Shown one piece after another: positions 35,804 through 44,405 of a stretch of DNA of 64,000 bases. A program made the translations under genes and the position numbers. Numbering within the stretch: the first letter of the stretch is position 1; every line of letters starts with the position of its first letter. Source of the stretch: Pseudomonadota bacterium (lineage in GTDB: Bacteria; Pseudomonadota; Gammaproteobacteria; Burkholderiales; Thiobacillaceae); NCBI GenBank assembly GCA_029558905.1, contig JAKQCX010000030.1, forward strand, positions 1-64,000, in the 5' to 3' direction. The notes below the pieces were generated by a model that saw only the letters and a program-made list of their open reading frames with translations, had not been told where the DNA came from and did no database searches.

Positions 35804-36838
35804 CTAGCCCAGATTGCGGACGATGTAGGGCCCGAGGAAGTTGGCCAGCGGTCGGGGCAGGCGCTGCCAGGTCTGGATGAAAAGCCGGTATTTGGGATTG
35901 TTGGGGTTGTTTTCCGGCAGTTGCCTGGCGCCTACCAGCTTGTAGCCGTAGTGCAGGGGTTGGGGCTCGAAACCCCAGTTGCGCTTGAAGTCGTAGGGCC
36001 CGCTACCCACCTTGCTGCGGCCATAATCGAACACCCGGATGCCACGTTCACACGCCCGGCGCATGAGCTCCCAGTACTTGAAGTCATTGGCCGCCAGACT
36101 TCGGGCGGTGGCCAGATCCCCGGCGTAGTAGGGCAGGATCTCGTCACGGAAATAGAAGGAGAGCACGCCACTGACCACCTGGCCATCCGGCGTGCGCACC
36201 AACTGCACCTCGCAGTCGTCGCCGAACACCTCGCGCAGCTGCGCGAAGAAGCGCCTGGGCAGGGCGGGCGTGCCATGCCGGTGCACGTTGTCGGCGAAAA
36301 GCCGGAAAAAATCCTCCACGCCTGATTCCAGTTCCGCCACCAGGCCGTGCTTGATGCCCTTGCGCACCATGGCCCGCTGCTTGCGCGGGATGGCCAGCAT
36401 GTTCTTCTCCACATCGGGGTCCAGATCCTTGCGGAAGGTGACGTAGAGCTCCGTGCCAGGCCATTCGGCATGCGCCGGGGTGTCCCGATCCCGGTACTCC
36501 AGGTGGCCCACCCCCAGTTCACGGGCCAGGGCCTGGGCCCGGGCATCCAGGGCGGCATGGGCCTCTGGCGTGGCCGCGGCGATGCCGCCATAGACGCAGA
36601 AGGGCGTGGACACCAGGCTGTGACCGAACAGACGACTGCGCATCTCCGCCAGGGGCAGCACCCCTTGGATGCGACCGTCCCGCTCCGCCAGCAGGAAGTG
36701 GGTGTGGTGCCCGAAGGCCCGTTCGAGCACGGTCTTCCAGCCGAAACGGTGAAAGAATGTGGCCGTGGGTTCCGCCAGCACAAAGGCATCCCAGGCGGCG
36801 GCATCTTCCCGCCGGGCGACACGTACCCCCACGCTCAT
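35804..36838 (-). CDS. XrtA-associated FemAB-like acyltransferase
   Basis: A 344-residue protein of the FemAB/GNAT group linked with XrtA polysaccharide loci (TIGR03019-like). It is recognised by WDAFVLAEPTATFFHRFGWK near the start, LAIPRKQRAMVRKGIKHGL in the middle and FDYGRSKVGSGPYDFKRNWG near the end. The family is thought to transfer an aminoacyl or acyl group, here perhaps to the polysaccharide. The ATG at 36838 overlaps the deacetylase stop by four bases. Confidence 0.88.
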   Translation of the reverse strand: MSVGVRVARREDAAAWDAFVLAEPTATFFHRFGWKTVLERAFGHHTHFLLAERDGRIQGVLPLAEMRSRLFGHSLVSTPFCVYGGIAAATPEAHAALDARAQALARELGVGHLEYRDRDTPAHAEWPGTELYVTFRKDLDPDVEKNMLAIPRKQRAMVRKGIKHGLVAELESGVEDFFRLFADNVHRHGTPALPRRFFAQLREVFGDDCEVQLVRTPDGQVVSGVLSFYFRDEILPYYAGDLATARSLAANDFKYWELMRRACERGIRVFDYGRSKVGSGPYDFKRNWGFEPQPLHYGYKLVGARQLPENNPNNPKYRLFIQTWQRLPRPLANFLGPYIVRNLG

Positions 36839-37689
36839 TTTTGTAGCTCGGCGGCGTAGACCTGATCGGCCCGCCCCCAGCGGAAGTCCGCGCACAGGCG
36901 TGCCAGCTTCGACTCCATGCGGGATAGATTGACGTAATGGCGAAAACGGCTCTTCAACGGCGCGCCCTTCACCCTGGGCTGTTCGGGGTCCACTTCCCAG
37001 GGATGGAAATAAAACATGGCGGGCCGGGCATCCCGGGTGTTCACCTGCCGGATGAGCCAGCGGGAGGCGGCATAGGGCAGCAGGCGGAAATAGCCCCCCC
37101 CTGCGGCGGGCAGGTTGCGCCCCCGCCAATCCACGGTGGTGGGGGGGAGTTCCAGCAGCTCCGGACAATGCTGGGGCCGGTAGGGAAAACGGGGTGCCCC
37201 GGGCATACCGTAGTGGTCATGGGAAATGGGGTAGATGCTGGAGCTGTAGCGATGCTCCGTCTCCGCCAGGATGTCCAGCGCCCAGAGATTGTCCTGGCCG
37301 ATGGAAAAACTGGGGGCCCGGTAACCCTTGACCTCCAGGCCACTGATATCCTCGAGCAGCGCCTTGGCGCGTGCCACGTCGGCGCGAAACGCATCGGGGC
37401 GCAGATGGCTGGCGCGATGGTGGCCATAGCCATGGCTGGCCAGTTCATGGCCGTTGCCGACAATGCTGCGTACCACATGGGGGTAGCGCTCGGCGATCCA
37501 GCCCAGGGTAAAGAAGGTGGCCTGGACACCATGGGTATCGAACAAGGCCAGGATACGCTCCACATTGGCCTCCACCCGGCAGGGCCAATGCCCCCATTCC
37601 TCTCGCGGGATGGTGTGTTCGAAGGCGCCGACCTGGAAATAATCCTCCACATCCACGCTCATCACATTGGTGATCGGTTTGACTGACAT
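36835..37689 (-). CDS. XrtA-associated polysaccharide deacetylase
   Basis: A 284-residue carbohydrate esterase 4 enzyme (TIGR03006-like). The catalytic aspartates lie in MSVDVEDYF, and the metal-binding HxxxH is HGYGHH within ELASHGYGHHRAS. The FYFHPWEVDPEQP block near the C-terminus is typical. No signal peptide is visible, so it acts in the cytoplasm or is exported another way. It follows the ATPase gene by 38 bases and is coupled to the FemAB gene. Confidence 0.92.
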   Translation of the reverse strand: MSVKPITNVMSVDVEDYFQVGAFEHTIPREEWGHWPCRVEANVERILALFDTHGVQATFFTLGWIAERYPHVVRSIVGNGHELASHGYGHHRASHLRPDAFRADVARAKALLEDISGLEVKGYRAPSFSIGQDNLWALDILAETEHRYSSSIYPISHDHYGMPGAPRFPYRPQHCPELLELPPTTVDWRGRNLPAAGGGYFRLLPYAASRWLIRQVNTRDARPAMFYFHPWEVDPEQPRVKGAPLKSRFRHYVNLSRMESKLARLCADFRWGRADQVYAAELQK

Positions 37690-37727
37690 GTGCTGGGGGG
37701 CGATGGATACGCGGCCAGGCCGTGGTC

Positions 37728-38735
37728 TTACTCGTTTTCCTGCCCGGAGGTGATGGTGTAGAGCACCTTGCGTACCATGGGCACCAGCCGGTTCAGGGTG
37801 CGTTCCATGGCCGTCAGGCGCAGATCCAGGTCCTCGGGCAGGGCCATGGCGTGCAGGGCGGGCATCACGTCGGTGGCGGGCTCCCGGGGGGTGACGGCAT
37901 GTGGATGCAGGGGGGTCTGGTGGTGCACCTCCTGCCTCAGATCACCGATCACCTCCTGTACGGCGCTGGAATCCAGGTGTTTTCTTTCCTCCAGAAAGCC
38001 GAACAGCAGGAGCCGGTCGCACAGGGTGTTGATGCGGCGTGGAACACCGGCAGTGAACTGGAAGATGCCGTCGTAGGCATCCTCCGAGAACAGGGACTCG
38101 CCCTGCCAGCCCACCGTGTTCAGGCGGTGCATGATGTATTGCACCGTCTCGGCCCGATCCAGTGGACCGAGGTGATAGGAGGCGATGACCCGCTGACGCA
38201 ACTGCAGCATCTCCGGGCTCTGGATGGTGTCGCGGAATTCGGGTTGTCCCAGCAGAAAGCTTTGCAGCAGGGGTTTCTCGGCTTCGTGGAAATTGGAGAG
38301 CATGCGCAGCTCTTCTACCGCGCGGGCATTCAGATTCTGGGCCTCGTCCACGATCAGCAGGGGCCGGCGGTTTTGCCGTACGGCCATGCGCAGATGATCT
38401 TCCAGCGCCTTCAACAGGGCCGATTTGGATAGGCCCTCTGCCTGCAGGCCAAAGGCCAGGGCCACGCTGCGCAGGGTGTCGTCCGCATCCAGTTGCGTGC
38501 TGACCAGCTGGGCGATGAGGAAGTGCCCTTTTTCCAGCTTGCGCAGCAGGTTCTTGACCAGCATGGTCTTGCCCGCACCCACGTCGCCGGTGATAACGAT
38601 GAAGCCTTCACCCAGGGAAAGACCATATTCCAGGTAGGCAAACGCCCGTTTGTGCCCCCGACTGGCAAAGAAAAAGCGCGGGTCGGGGTTGAGCTGAAAG
38701 GGCTTGTCACGGAGGTGGTAATAACTTTCGTACAT
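37728..38735 (-). CDS. XrtA-associated AAA ATPase (GspA/ExeA-like)
   Basis: A 335-residue ATPase (TIGR03015-like). It begins MYESYYHLRDKPFQLNPDPRFF, the ExeA-type start. Walker A is GDVGAGKTM, Walker B LLIVDEAQNL, and sensor residues follow in LRQRVIASYHL. The C-terminal 70 residues are poorly conserved. It probably coordinates assembly of the export machinery. It starts two bases after the outer-membrane protein gene. Confidence 0.9.
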   Translation of the reverse strand: MYESYYHLRDKPFQLNPDPRFFFASRGHKRAFAYLEYGLSLGEGFIVITGDVGAGKTMLVKNLLRKLEKGHFLIAQLVSTQLDADDTLRSVALAFGLQAEGLSKSALLKALEDHLRMAVRQNRRPLLIVDEAQNLNARAVEELRMLSNFHEAEKPLLQSFLLGQPEFRDTIQSPEMLQLRQRVIASYHLGPLDRAETVQYIMHRLNTVGWQGESLFSEDAYDGIFQFTAGVPRRINTLCDRLLLFGFLEERKHLDSSAVQEVIGDLRQEVHHQTPLHPHAVTPREPATDVMPALHAMALPEDLDLRLTAMERTLNRLVPMVRKVLYTITSGQENE

Positions 38736-38737
38736 GG

Positions 38738-40306
38738 TCAGAAGATCATGTTCAGCCGTGCCGCCACGGAGTTCTCTTTGTAATCGTCGCCGGCCTGCGT
38801 GGACGAGCGCTCCTGGTGTCGTACCTCGACACTGCCGGTCGTCTTGGGGTTGAACTGCCGGGTCGCCACCAGAGCAAGATTCCAGAGATCGTCACTCCGG
38901 CTCGAGGCGCTTTCTTCGTTGCGTGCCAGGCCACCGCTCAGTGAGTAGGTGGTATTGGCCGCCGCCTTGATGGTCCACGAAGCCTGCATGCCCCGTGTCT
39001 CGTCCGTGCCGCCTGCCAGGGACTTGAACGCGCGTTTGTTCTCATACACGCTCAGGGTCCAGGTATTGCGACGCCGGGTGTAACTGACCGCCCCGGTCAG
39101 GCTCTTGGCAAGATAGGTGGTGTTGCTCAGCGTCGGGCTGTAGAGGTTGATGACCTGGACCAGGGTGCAGTTCACCGGATCGGAAGGTGGCACGCCGGGG
39201 GGCTGGTATTCGATCCCGCTGGGACACTGATACATGAAGAGGGAGCCCGTGTAGCTCAGGAACTGCTGTTGGTAGTTCGTCAGGTCATCCTGGTAACGCA
39301 GGCTCCAGTTGGACCGCCGGGTGCGGTGCGCCACACCCACGGCGTTGCTGCGGCCATAAGCACGTTGGCTCGAGGACACATCGATACTGGTGCGCAGGGT
39401 GGGGTGGGCGCTCATGCGCCCACTGATGAAGGTTCCGTTGTCGGAATCATTGAACAGCATATCCATGGAAAAGCGGCGGCCCGGGGTATAGAAAAAGCCC
39501 AGGCCGTAATAGGTGTAGTCACGAATGTTCGCCGTCACGCCCGGGTAGTCGTGTTTTTCCAGGCCAGCCTGGCCCAAAATGCCGAACGTGCGCGTCAGCT
39601 GGTAGCGCGCGTTGATCGAGCCCTGTTCTCCACCTGTGTCCGCCACGCCGCCACCACGGTTGTCGTTGTCCGTTTTCAGATACTGTGCCGACCAGGACAG
39701 CGGATAGGGGGCGCTGCCGCTGGTGGCGTTCAGGGAATAGCGGGTGATGCCGGCATCTGAGGTGCCCGCATCGCCAATGAATACGCCACTGTGTTCAATA
39801 CGGGCCTCCACCGTGGCCAGCGAGCCGAAGCGATGTTTGAGGTAAGGGCTCAGGGTATAGGCGGCCACCGAGGAGGTATTGCTGATCCCCACAGGGTTGC
39901 CTGCTCCGTACCCTGTTCCGCTGCTCAGAGAACGTGGTGCCTGGGAAGAACGTGCGCTGGCGTCGAGAAAGAACCAGTCTTCCACCAGCTCAGCGTTGGC
40001 GCGCCCGTTCAGGTAGTGCCGGAAGCGTGTGCCGTGGGTGCCCTGCGCATAGTACAGGCCCTGCAGGCTGTAATCCACCTCGGCCCTGAGGCGGGCACCC
40101 TGGCGCCGGAGTGTGAAGTTGGGGCGGACTTCCGTGATCCAGTCGGATTGCCGCGTGGCACTGGAAGATAGATCGATGTTGTCGGTGTAGAGCTCCGCCA
40201 GGGAGATGCCGGGGGTGAATTTCCATGCCGCCGCACCCGCCCACGCCGGAGCGAGCAGACAGGCCAGGCATGCCGCGTACCTACTGCTTTTTGCCGTACT
40301 CGCCAT
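38738..40306 (-). CDS. XrtA-associated outer-membrane beta-barrel protein (TIGR03016-like)
   Basis: A 522-residue secreted protein. A signal peptide (ACLACLLAPAWAGAAA) is followed by many amphipathic beta strands with Tyr/Trp girdles, ending in the aromatic residue of ARLNMIF as outer-membrane proteins do. It is predicted to be the outer-membrane barrel of the polysaccharide locus. The ATG at 40306 lies inside the 3' end of the kinase gene (26-base overlap), after GGAAG. A longer frame upstream only mirrors the tyrosine repeat and is rejected. Confidence 0.87.
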   Translation of the reverse strand: MASTAKSSRYAACLACLLAPAWAGAAAWKFTPGISLAELYTDNIDLSSSATRQSDWITEVRPNFTLRRQGARLRAEVDYSLQGLYYAQGTHGTRFRHYLNGRANAELVEDWFFLDASARSSQAPRSLSSGTGYGAGNPVGISNTSSVAAYTLSPYLKHRFGSLATVEARIEHSGVFIGDAGTSDAGITRYSLNATSGSAPYPLSWSAQYLKTDNDNRGGGVADTGGEQGSINARYQLTRTFGILGQAGLEKHDYPGVTANIRDYTYYGLGFFYTPGRRFSMDMLFNDSDNGTFISGRMSAHPTLRTSIDVSSSQRAYGRSNAVGVAHRTRRSNWSLRYQDDLTNYQQQFLSYTGSLFMYQCPSGIEYQPPGVPPSDPVNCTLVQVINLYSPTLSNTTYLAKSLTGAVSYTRRRNTWTLSVYENKRAFKSLAGGTDETRGMQASWTIKAAANTTYSLSGGLARNEESASSRSDDLWNLALVATRQFNPKTTGSVEVRHQERSSTQAGDDYKENSVAARLNMIF

Positions 40307-41264
40307 AACTTCCGTAGCCGTAACCATAGCCGTAGCCGTAGCCGTAATAGTCTCCACCCATGCTGCGGGTGGGTGCCTTGTTCAGCACCATTCCCACGGA
40401 GGGATGGCCCGCGATCATGGACAGGGCTTCGCGCACGGCCTCCTGGGGAGTGCGTTCCGCTTCCACCACGAACACCACCTGGCCCATATAGCTGGCCAGT
40501 ACCGATGCCTCACTGGTGGACAGCAGTGGTGGACAGTCGAAGATCACGATCCGGTCGGGGTAACGGTTGGAAATGTCATCGACGAAGGCGCGCATGGCCG
40601 AGCTGGCCAGCAGTTCGGTGCTGTGGGCAATGTTGTGTCCCGCCGGCAAGACGGTCAGCTTGGCGATGTCCGTGCGGATCAGGACATCGGACAGCGGAAT
40701 GGAGGCATCCAGCAGGACATCCGTCAGGCCCCGGTCTCCCTGCAGGCCAAGATATTTCATGATCGCGGTCTTGGTGACGTCGGCATCCACCAGCAGTACG
40801 GTGTTTTCCATTTCCGTCGCCATGCTGATGGCCAGGTTGATGGCCGTGAAGGACTTGCCTTCCCCCGGCAGTGAGCTGGTCACCATGATCATGTTGCCGT
40901 GGTGCAGGGGGGGTGTGTCCGCCGAACCAAAGGCGTTCACCAGCAGTGGCCGCTTGATGAGGCGGTATTCCTCTGCGATCTTGCTGCGGCCACTCTCCGG
41001 CGTGAGCGCACCCATCTGCTTGAGCCGTGTCAGATTGACGGTGCCCTGCTGGCTCAGAATGGTGGGCGGACCGTCATCGTCCATGCCCTGCACCGCAGGT
41101 GCAGACGCCCTTGGCGGCTTGTGTCCCGCCACGAACGAGGCTTCCACTCGGTTGATGGATTCTTCGATCAGGTTGCGCTCATCCGGTGCCTGGGGTGGAG
41201 GTACGGGAGGGGCGGCCGGCGTGGTCTGGTGAAACCTGCCGGCCGCGCGTTCGATGATGCTCAT
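40281..41264 (-). CDS. XrtA-associated tyrosine autokinase (BY-kinase)
   Basis: A 327-residue cytoplasmic tyrosine kinase of the CpsD/Wzc type (TIGR03018-like). Walker A is SLPGEGKS (131-138), Walker A' LLVDADV and Walker B IVIFDCPPLL. The tail from about residue 306 carries nine tyrosines in 20 residues (YYGYGYGYG pattern), the autophosphorylation cluster. It would act with the chain-length protein encoded just upstream. A strong GGAGGAACTGAC precedes the ATG. The tail overlaps the start of the next gene. Confidence 0.93.
   Translation of the reverse strand: MSIIERAAGRFHQTTPAAPPVPPPQAPDERNLIEESINRVEASFVAGHKPPRASAPAVQGMDDDGPPTILSQQGTVNLTRLKQMGALTPESGRSKIAEEYRLIKRPLLVNAFGSADTPPLHHGNMIMVTSSLPGEGKSFTAINLAISMATEMENTVLLVDADVTKTAIMKYLGLQGDRGLTDVLLDASIPLSDVLIRTDIAKLTVLPAGHNIAHSTELLASSAMRAFVDDISNRYPDRIVIFDCPPLLSTSEASVLASYMGQVVFVVEAERTPQEAVREALSMIAGHPSVGMVLNKAPTRSMGGDYYGYGYGYGYGYGSYGEYGKKQ
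40309..40350. repeat. In-frame GGC-TAC repeat encoding the kinase tyrosine tail
   Basis: Imperfect six-base units (GCCGTA on the plus strand) repeat about six times. In the kinase they read Gly-Tyr; on the same strand they lie upstream of the outer-membrane protein start and include its GGAAG ribosome site. Unit changes would alter tyrosine number without shifting frame. Confidence 0.7.
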
Positions 41265-41275
41265 GTCAGTTCCTC

Positions 41276-42814
41276 CTAGGCCGCCTGGGATACGAACAGG
41301 TAATAGATCATCTGCACCAGATAGGCACCCGCCAGAGCGACGACCAGCGTGGCGAACACCAGGCTCAAGCGCCGGTTGCGATGACGCACTGCTTCGGTTT
41401 CCACCCGCGTCACCATACCCAGCAGGGGATATTCGGTCAGCTCGCGAATCTGCTTGCGGCTTTCCACACTGGGGCGCAACTGGCCCAACAGGAAGGCGAT
41501 GGCGATCCCCGCACCCAGACCTCCCAGCGGCACCAGGGACACGAACAGGGGGCGGTTAGGCCAGGCGGGGGTGTTGGGGACACGCGGCGGATCCACGACA
41601 CGGAATTCCACGGTGTCGGTCTTGCTCTCCACCTCGCTGGATATGGAGGCGGTCTCCCGGCGGTTCAGCAACTGGGTGTAGTTGTCTCGGAGCACACCGT
41701 AGTCCCTGGTGAGCTGCGTGTATTCCGCCTCGATCTGGGGGATGCGGTCCACCGCCTGCATCAGGCCATTACGCTTGCCTTGCAATTGCGCCACCCTGGC
41801 ACGCAGGGAGGCGGCATTGGCATCCGCCTCGGCAATGGCGATGGTCAATTGCTGATAGATGGGATTCTGGGCCTTGATCGCGGCGGGCGATTGCCCCTTG
41901 ACCTGCTGCTCCTCCTGGCGCTTCTGCTCCTCGATGCGCGCAATCAGCTGTTTTGTGCGCGCGATTTCGGGATGCATGTCCGTATAGCGCAAGCGCAGGT
42001 TGTCCAGCTGGGACTGCAGTGCCGCGATGCGCCCATCCAGGGCCGTGGTGGTGGGCGTGACCGGGGTGGGGGCGGTGACGGTTTCCTCCTGATCCTGCAG
42101 CTGTGCCTCGAGCTGCTTCTTGCGGTTCACCGCTTCCTCCAGCTCAAATCTGGCCTGTTCCAGGGCAGCATTCACCTCGCCGACCTTGGCATAGTAGTCG
42201 CCTCCCTGGCCGGGCAGCGAGCCTACGTTACGACGCTTGAAATCCTCCAGGGCCTTCTCCTTCTCCAGCAGCTTGGCCTCGTAGCCCTTGAGCTGGTCGT
42301 CGATGAAGCGCTGGCTGGTGGACAGATCCTTGCGCGTACCGCCCAGGCTGCTCTCCGTGAAGATGGTGAGCAGGGATTGCACGATGCGCTTGGCCAGATC
42401 CGGGTTCGAATGCTGATAGGTAATGGTGTAGAGGTTTTCCCGGTCGGTGCCTGCCAGAGAGATCCGCGACTCCATCTCCCTGTAGAGTTCCTCCTGCTGC
42501 TTGGTGGTCTTCGCACGCAGGTCCAGGTCGGTCATGCGTGCCACCTTTTCCAGATTGGGACGGCTCATCAGGGTGCGGGTCATCATGCTGACCTGCTGTC
42601 CCACATTGGGTTGCACGGCCAGGCCGGAAAGCAGCGGACGCAGCAGGGATTGGGTGTCCACATAGACCCGGGCCTGGGCCTGATACTGGTTTTCCAGCAG
42701 GTATACCCACACCCAACCCACGATCGAGATGAACCAGGCGATACCCAGCACCATCAGGCGCCTGCGCCATATCCCGCGCACGTAGCCCAGGACCTGCTCA
42801 AAGCCCTCGTTCAT
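41276..42814 (-). CDS. XrtA-associated polysaccharide chain-length protein (Wzz/PCP type)
   Basis: A 512-residue inner-membrane protein (TIGR03007-like). One membrane helix near residues 20-40 (LGIAWFISIVGWVWVYLL), a large periplasmic coiled coil with many Gln/Glu/Lys stretches and a second helix near the C-terminus (LVFATLVVALAGAYLVQMIYYLF). The fold sets polymer length with the kinase. It ends inside the ribosome site of the kinase gene and starts 35 bases after the export lipoprotein. Confidence 0.93.
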   Translation of the reverse strand: MNEGFEQVLGYVRGIWRRRLMVLGIAWFISIVGWVWVYLLENQYQAQARVYVDTQSLLRPLLSGLAVQPNVGQQVSMMTRTLMSRPNLEKVARMTDLDLRAKTTKQQEELYREMESRISLAGTDRENLYTITYQHSNPDLAKRIVQSLLTIFTESSLGGTRKDLSTSQRFIDDQLKGYEAKLLEKEKALEDFKRRNVGSLPGQGGDYYAKVGEVNAALEQARFELEEAVNRKKQLEAQLQDQEETVTAPTPVTPTTTALDGRIAALQSQLDNLRLRYTDMHPEIARTKQLIARIEEQKRQEEQQVKGQSPAAIKAQNPIYQQLTIAIAEADANAASLRARVAQLQGKRNGLMQAVDRIPQIEAEYTQLTRDYGVLRDNYTQLLNRRETASISSEVESKTDTVEFRVVDPPRVPNTPAWPNRPLFVSLVPLGGLGAGIAIAFLLGQLRPSVESRKQIRELTEYPLLGMVTRVETEAVRHRNRRLSLVFATLVVALAGAYLVQMIYYLFVSQAA

Positions 42815-42849
42815 CCCGCAAAGCCCCCTTGCTCAGACGCGGTTGGTGG

Positions 42850-43458
42850 TCAGAAAAAACTTTCCGGGATGATGAGCAGATCACCTGGGCGCATTTCCAC
42901 ATTGGCGGAGATGTCGCCATCCTTGACCAGATCCTCCAGGCGTACCGAGAACTGCTGCGGCTTGCCGTCGACGATGCGCAGGATGCTGGCCTTGTTGCCA
43001 GCGGCGAAATCGGAGATGCCGCCCACCGTGATCATGACATCCACCAGAGACATGCCCTGGCGGTAGACCAGGGTCTGGGGCTTGGCGGCCTGTCCCAGCA
43101 CACGGATCTGCTCGCTGTAGGGGCCCACGCCGCCGGCCACGATTACCGTCACGATGGGGTCCTGAATGTAACGACCCAGAATCTTTTCGATCTCGCGTGC
43201 TAGTTGGGTGGGGGTTTTGCCACTGGCGGGCAGATCCTCCACCAGATTCATGGTCATCATGCCATCCGGGCGGATGGGGAAGTTGCCGGAGACTTCCGGG
43301 TTGCCCCAGACGAATACATTGACCGAATCCCCCGGTCCCAGCAGATACATCCAGTCGGGGACGTTCGCCGCACTGGCTGGAGCAGGGGGATACACCGGAC
43401 TCTGCGCGCACGCGGACAGCAGGCTCGCCAGGGCAATGGGCAACAGATAGCGTTTCAT
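42850..43458 (-). CDS. XrtA-associated polysaccharide export lipoprotein (Wza-like)
   Basis: A 202-residue lipoprotein with lipobox LLSAC (Cys17). The Poly_export domain (YLLGPGDSVNVFVWGNPE then FPIRPDGMMTMNLVEDLPASG) and a SLBB domain (VLGQAAKPQTLVY, LVDVMITVGGISDFAAGN) are complete (TIGR03027-like). It would form the outer-membrane export portal. It is the first gene of the minus-strand operon; ATG at 43458 follows GGGGGAAGA. The upstream 190 bases hold the operon promoter, with a possible CATAAT at 43491-43496. Confidence 0.93.
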   Translation of the reverse strand: MKRYLLPIALASLLSACAQSPVYPPAPASAANVPDWMYLLGPGDSVNVFVWGNPEVSGNFPIRPDGMMTMNLVEDLPASGKTPTQLAREIEKILGRYIQDPIVTVIVAGGVGPYSEQIRVLGQAAKPQTLVYRQGMSLVDVMITVGGISDFAAGNKASILRIVDGKPQQFSVRLEDLVKDGDISANVEMRPGDLLIIPESFF

Positions 43459-43645
43459 TTCTTCCCCCACGTCGAAAATTCAGCCGGTGGATTATGCCAC
43501 AGGGCATTTGTCGGAAATTTTCAGGAATAACTTTAATGTCCGTGTCGCTCAGGGTCCGGGAGGCGTCACATCACCGTCACGCGCCGACACCGGGCGCGGC
43601 GTGTGCCCCTGGTCCCATGCGCAGCGGTCTGGCCCGCCGTGCGCA

Positions 43646-43897
43646 TCAGTCCAGCCAGCGCACCAGATAGAAAAGCCGCAATCCTTCCGAAGAGCGGCAG
43701 GGACCCGAGGCTATGGCCGCATGGTAGTGCGCGTCCGGCCGGGCCGCGGCGCGTGCCTCGGCCGCGCTGGCATATTCCCGCACGCATCCCTCGGGAAAGC
43801 GTTTGCGTCCGCGTTTGGGTGCGTAGATCACCACATGCCGCGTGCCGACCACCGTGGACTCGGTATCGGAGATCAGGCCGACGATGGCCTCCGCCAC
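43646..43897 (-). CDS. Small protein of unknown function (83 aa)
   Basis: An 83-residue basic, soluble frame starting at GTG after GAGGCGG. Features are HVVIYAPKRGRKRF in the middle and a C-terminal LRLFYLVRWLD. I do not recognise the family. It begins nine bases after the stop of the next upstream gene on this strand, so the pair looks like an operon, and codon bias fits real coding. A genuine gene is likely but not certain. Confidence 0.55.
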   Translation of the reverse strand: MAEAIVGLISDTESTVVGTRHVVIYAPKRGRKRFPEGCVREYASAAEARAAARPDAHYHAAIASGPCRSSEGLRLFYLVRWLD

Positions 43898-43906
43898 GGG
43901 GCCGCC

Positions 43907-44203
43907 TCAATTCGGCTTGTTCTGGCCAGGCAGGGTGAACTGCAGGGGCTGGGTGGCGGGCGTTTCGTCGGCGAAATGCGGACGCTCGTTGCGCGAGAGC
44001 CCAATGGCCTGTGCCAGTTCCGCTTCGCGCGCCGAGATCAGGCCCAGGCACATGCGGATGTTTTCCACTGTTGTGGTGGTCAGCGGGCTGGGTACGCCAT
44101 CCCTGGGCGCGACGTCCCGCACGATGGAAGTCAGGGTCTTGCGCATGGCGCGCATGATTTGCTGTTCCTTGCTCAGGTCAGCATCGAGGATGTCGTCGGT
44201 CAT
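43907..44203 (-). CDS. Small helical protein of unknown function (98 aa)
   Basis: A 98-residue soluble, mostly helical protein. Notable stretches are KEQQIMRAMRKTLTSIVRDV, ENIRMCLGLISAREAELAQAIGLS and the proline-rich end LQFTLPGQNKPN. Small proteins of this shape in beta- and gammaproteobacteria are sometimes labelled segregation/condensation-like, but I cannot support that name. The ATG at 44203 follows AAGGATCACCC. First gene of a two-gene minus-strand unit upstream of the polysaccharide operon. Confidence 0.7.
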   Translation of the reverse strand: MTDDILDADLSKEQQIMRAMRKTLTSIVRDVAPRDGVPSPLTTTTVENIRMCLGLISAREAELAQAIGLSRNERPHFADETPATQPLQFTLPGQNKPN

Positions 44204-44267
44204 GGGTGATCCTTGTCGCGGGCGGGCCATATGGAGTACTAGCCATTGTCCGCGTCGAACAAAGCAG

Positions 44268-44299
44268 GGGTCAACCCTCATCCGTCAAGGGTCTGACCC
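44268..44299. repeat. Inverted repeat GGGTCAACCCT / AGGGTCTGACCC
   Basis: Two arms of 11-12 bases, with one bulge, around a nine-base loop. It lies in the 200-base gap between the small minus-strand gene and mlaA. The second arm (GGGTC-T-GACCC) is itself palindromic and resembles ends of dispersed REP-like elements. No T-run follows. Confidence 0.45.
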
Positions 44300-44349
44300 A
44301 GAACGCCCCGGATGGCGATGTCGTACGGTCCCCCATCACCGGGCGCGGC

Positions 44350-44376
44350 TCAAGTAAACTTGGGAGGCGCCGATAA
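44350..44376 (+). promoter_or_regulatory. Candidate sigma-28 (FliA) promoter of mlaA-greB
   Basis: GCCGATAA (44369-44376) is a perfect match to the sigma-28 -10 consensus. TCAAGTAA (44350-44357) matches five of eight positions of TAAAGTTT, with exactly 11 bases between. The ATG of mlaA is 30 bases downstream. A housekeeping promoter using part of the same AT-rich patch is the alternative. Confidence 0.45.
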
Positions 44377-44405
44377 ACCACGCGGCAAATCATTCACCCG
44401 GCATC

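Noticed and set aside
40309-40350. Possible CRISPR or satellite array
   Set aside because: Units are six bases, in frame and encode the kinase tail; there are no spacers.
40306-40357. A longer start for the outer-membrane protein (17 extra residues)
   Set aside because: The extra residues (Thr/Ala repeats) are only the other frame of the kinase tyrosine repeat, and the signal peptide starts at the later ATG.
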